A program made the translations under genes and the position numbers. From Bacteroidales bacterium UBA1733 (lineage in GTDB: Bacteria > Bacteroidota > Bacteroidia > Bacteroidales > UBA3663): a stretch of DNA of 7,123 nucleotides. Shown piece by piece: positions 6,553 to 7,123 of the stretch. The notes beneath the pieces were generated by a model that did no database searches, was not told the DNA's origin, and worked only from the letters and a program-made list of their open reading frames with translations. Location: contig DCIF01000133.1 of the NCBI GenBank assembly GCA_002315795.1, forward strand, positions 1 to 7,123, written 5' to 3'. Position 1 is the stretch's first letter, and every line of letters starts with the position of its first letter.

Positions 6553-6869
6553 CCTGGGAACGGGTCGGCAACGAGATAGAGATTGTCGCCATTTTTGACA
6601 CCATACATTCCCAGCGTCTGATCTACCTTACCGATGCGTGGACGCAGGATGCGGATCTCCTTGACCTTCTCATCTTCGATGCCGAAGAAATAGTCGAGTG
6701 GAGCACCCGTATTGTCGATCGATGGGAAGTCGAAGATCAGGCGGCCATCGGCACCCGTAGCATGGCGAAGGTTGCTCATCAGTACGGCTAATGTAGCCTC
6801 AGGGTTCACGACCTTGAACTTCACGCGCTTGTTCTTATATATAATGTTTACATAGAATTCTTCTTCCAT
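6549..6869 (-). CDS. Ubiquitin-like beta-grasp protein ending in a single Gly
   Basis: A 106-residue cytoplasmic protein with no signal peptide. It opens with a beta hairpin (FYVNIIYKNKRVKFKVVNP) and a helix (ATLAVLMSNLRHA), as in ubiquitin. Residues 72-100 align by eye with the ubiquitin core: IRILRPRIGK for QRLIFAGKQL, TLGMYGV for TLSDYNI, and NLYLV for TLHLV. An extra ~25-residue segment (about 42-68, IFDFPSIDNTGAPLD...) lengthens the middle. After the last strand come six residues, ADPFPG, the same tail length as LRLRGG in ubiquitin, but with PG in place of GG and the gene stopping right at Gly106. Such tails are what E1 and E2 enzymes use, so the mature C-terminus is already exposed and needs no processing. 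It is translationally coupled to the E2 gene. A YukD-like, non-conjugated beta-grasp protein is the alternative; the E2 next door makes conjugation more likely. Confidence 0.82.
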   Translation of the reverse strand: MEEEFYVNIIYKNKRVKFKVVNPEATLAVLMSNLRHATGADGRLIFDFPSIDNTGAPLDYFFGIEDEKVKEIRILRPRIGKVDQTLGMYGVKNGDNLYLVADPFPG

Positions 6870-6919
6870 TCCTATTTATGATTTAGTTTTTATTATTTCG
6901 GGTAGCGGGAGCTAATTGA

Positions 6920-7123
6920 TTATTCTTCGATGCTAATCTTTACCCTGATAGGATAAACGTTGGCACTGCGCACCTGCATCATCTTTTCGAGCAGGATCTC
7001 GGTCTTGGTCACACGATCAGAGAAACTACGCTTCACGTAGCTGGAGTTGCCAAGCGTCAGCTCTACTGAGATTTCATAACCACAGGCATTGTGGTTGAAG
7101 TCCGGCTGCTTGGCCAACTGGTG
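6920..7123 (-). CDS. C-terminal fragment of an unidentified operon member
   Basis: The frame is open to the right edge, so this is the last 67 residues of a protein whose start lies beyond the window; the TTG at 7115-7117 is probably an internal codon. The fragment reads as strand-strand-helix-strand: YEISVELTL, SYVKRSFS, TKTEILLEKMMQV and YPIRVKISIEE. The hairpin-then-helix order recalls the start of a beta-grasp fold, but the sequence is too short to name. It ends 50 bp before the UBL gene on the same strand, so it is probably cotranscribed. In known prokaryotic UBL-E2 operons an E1-like (ThiF-fold) and often a JAB peptidase gene accompany the E2. Nothing in these residues shows either, and no nucleotide-binding or metal motif is visible. 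Confidence 0.7.
   Translation of the reverse strand, partial: HQLAKQPDFNHNACGYEISVELTLGNSSYVKRSFSDRVTKTEILLEKMMQVRSANVYPIRVKISIEE

Noticed and set aside
1536..7123. Type VII secretion-like locus (YukD-type UBL plus FHA)
   Set aside because: No FtsK/SpoIIIE-type ATPase or WXG100 protein is visible, while an E2 and a RING are; conjugation fits better.
1..7123. tRNA, rRNA, CRISPR array, insertion sequence or attachment site
   Set aside because: I saw no cloverleaf, regular direct repeats, transposase motif or terminal inverted repeats anywhere in the window.

Overview
The window looks like a chromosomal segment from a member of the Bacteroidota, most likely Bacteroidales and Prevotella-like. 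The evidence is a TAnnTTTG-type promoter -7 box, signal peptides cleaved just before Gln (SYA|QQ, AMA|Q, AWG|Q), a small porin-family beta-barrel gene and a LolA-like periplasmic gene, and little visible Shine-Dalgarno signal. The genus is inference.

Left part (1-1436, plus strand): the 3' part of a gene for a small secreted, LolA-like periplasmic protein, then an AT-rich intergenic region with nested inverted repeats (probable terminator) and a TATCTTTG promoter box, then a complete gene for a 215-residue outer-membrane beta-barrel protein. A strong GC-rich hairpin at 1466-1503 separates it from the convergent minus-strand genes and probably terminates both.

Right part (1536-7123, minus strand): one tightly packed operon, read from high to low coordinates. 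The order is the C-terminal end of an unidentified protein, a 106-residue ubiquitin-like protein ending in Gly, a 172-residue E2 ubiquitin-conjugating-enzyme-like protein with HPN motif and active-site Cys, a 435-residue exported protein, a 285-residue exported helical protein with one C-terminal membrane anchor, and a 772-residue putative lipoprotein. The last combines a periplasmic von Willebrand A-like domain, about seven membrane segments, a RING-H2-like zinc finger and an FHA-like C-terminus. Two junctions are 4-bp ATGA overlaps, and the other gaps within the visible operon are 3, 14 and 50 bp.

The genes suggest an envelope-linked ubiquitin-like conjugation system. The UBL and E2 would be cytoplasmic. 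The positive-inside rule puts the RING and FHA-like domains on the cytoplasmic face, where they can meet the E2. The vWA domain and the two exported companions would lie in the periplasm. No E1 activating enzyme or JAB-type peptidase is visible; if present they should lie upstream, beyond the right edge. The domain assignments rest on motif reading. The integrated function, a transmembrane E3 that responds to a periplasmic signal, is inference.
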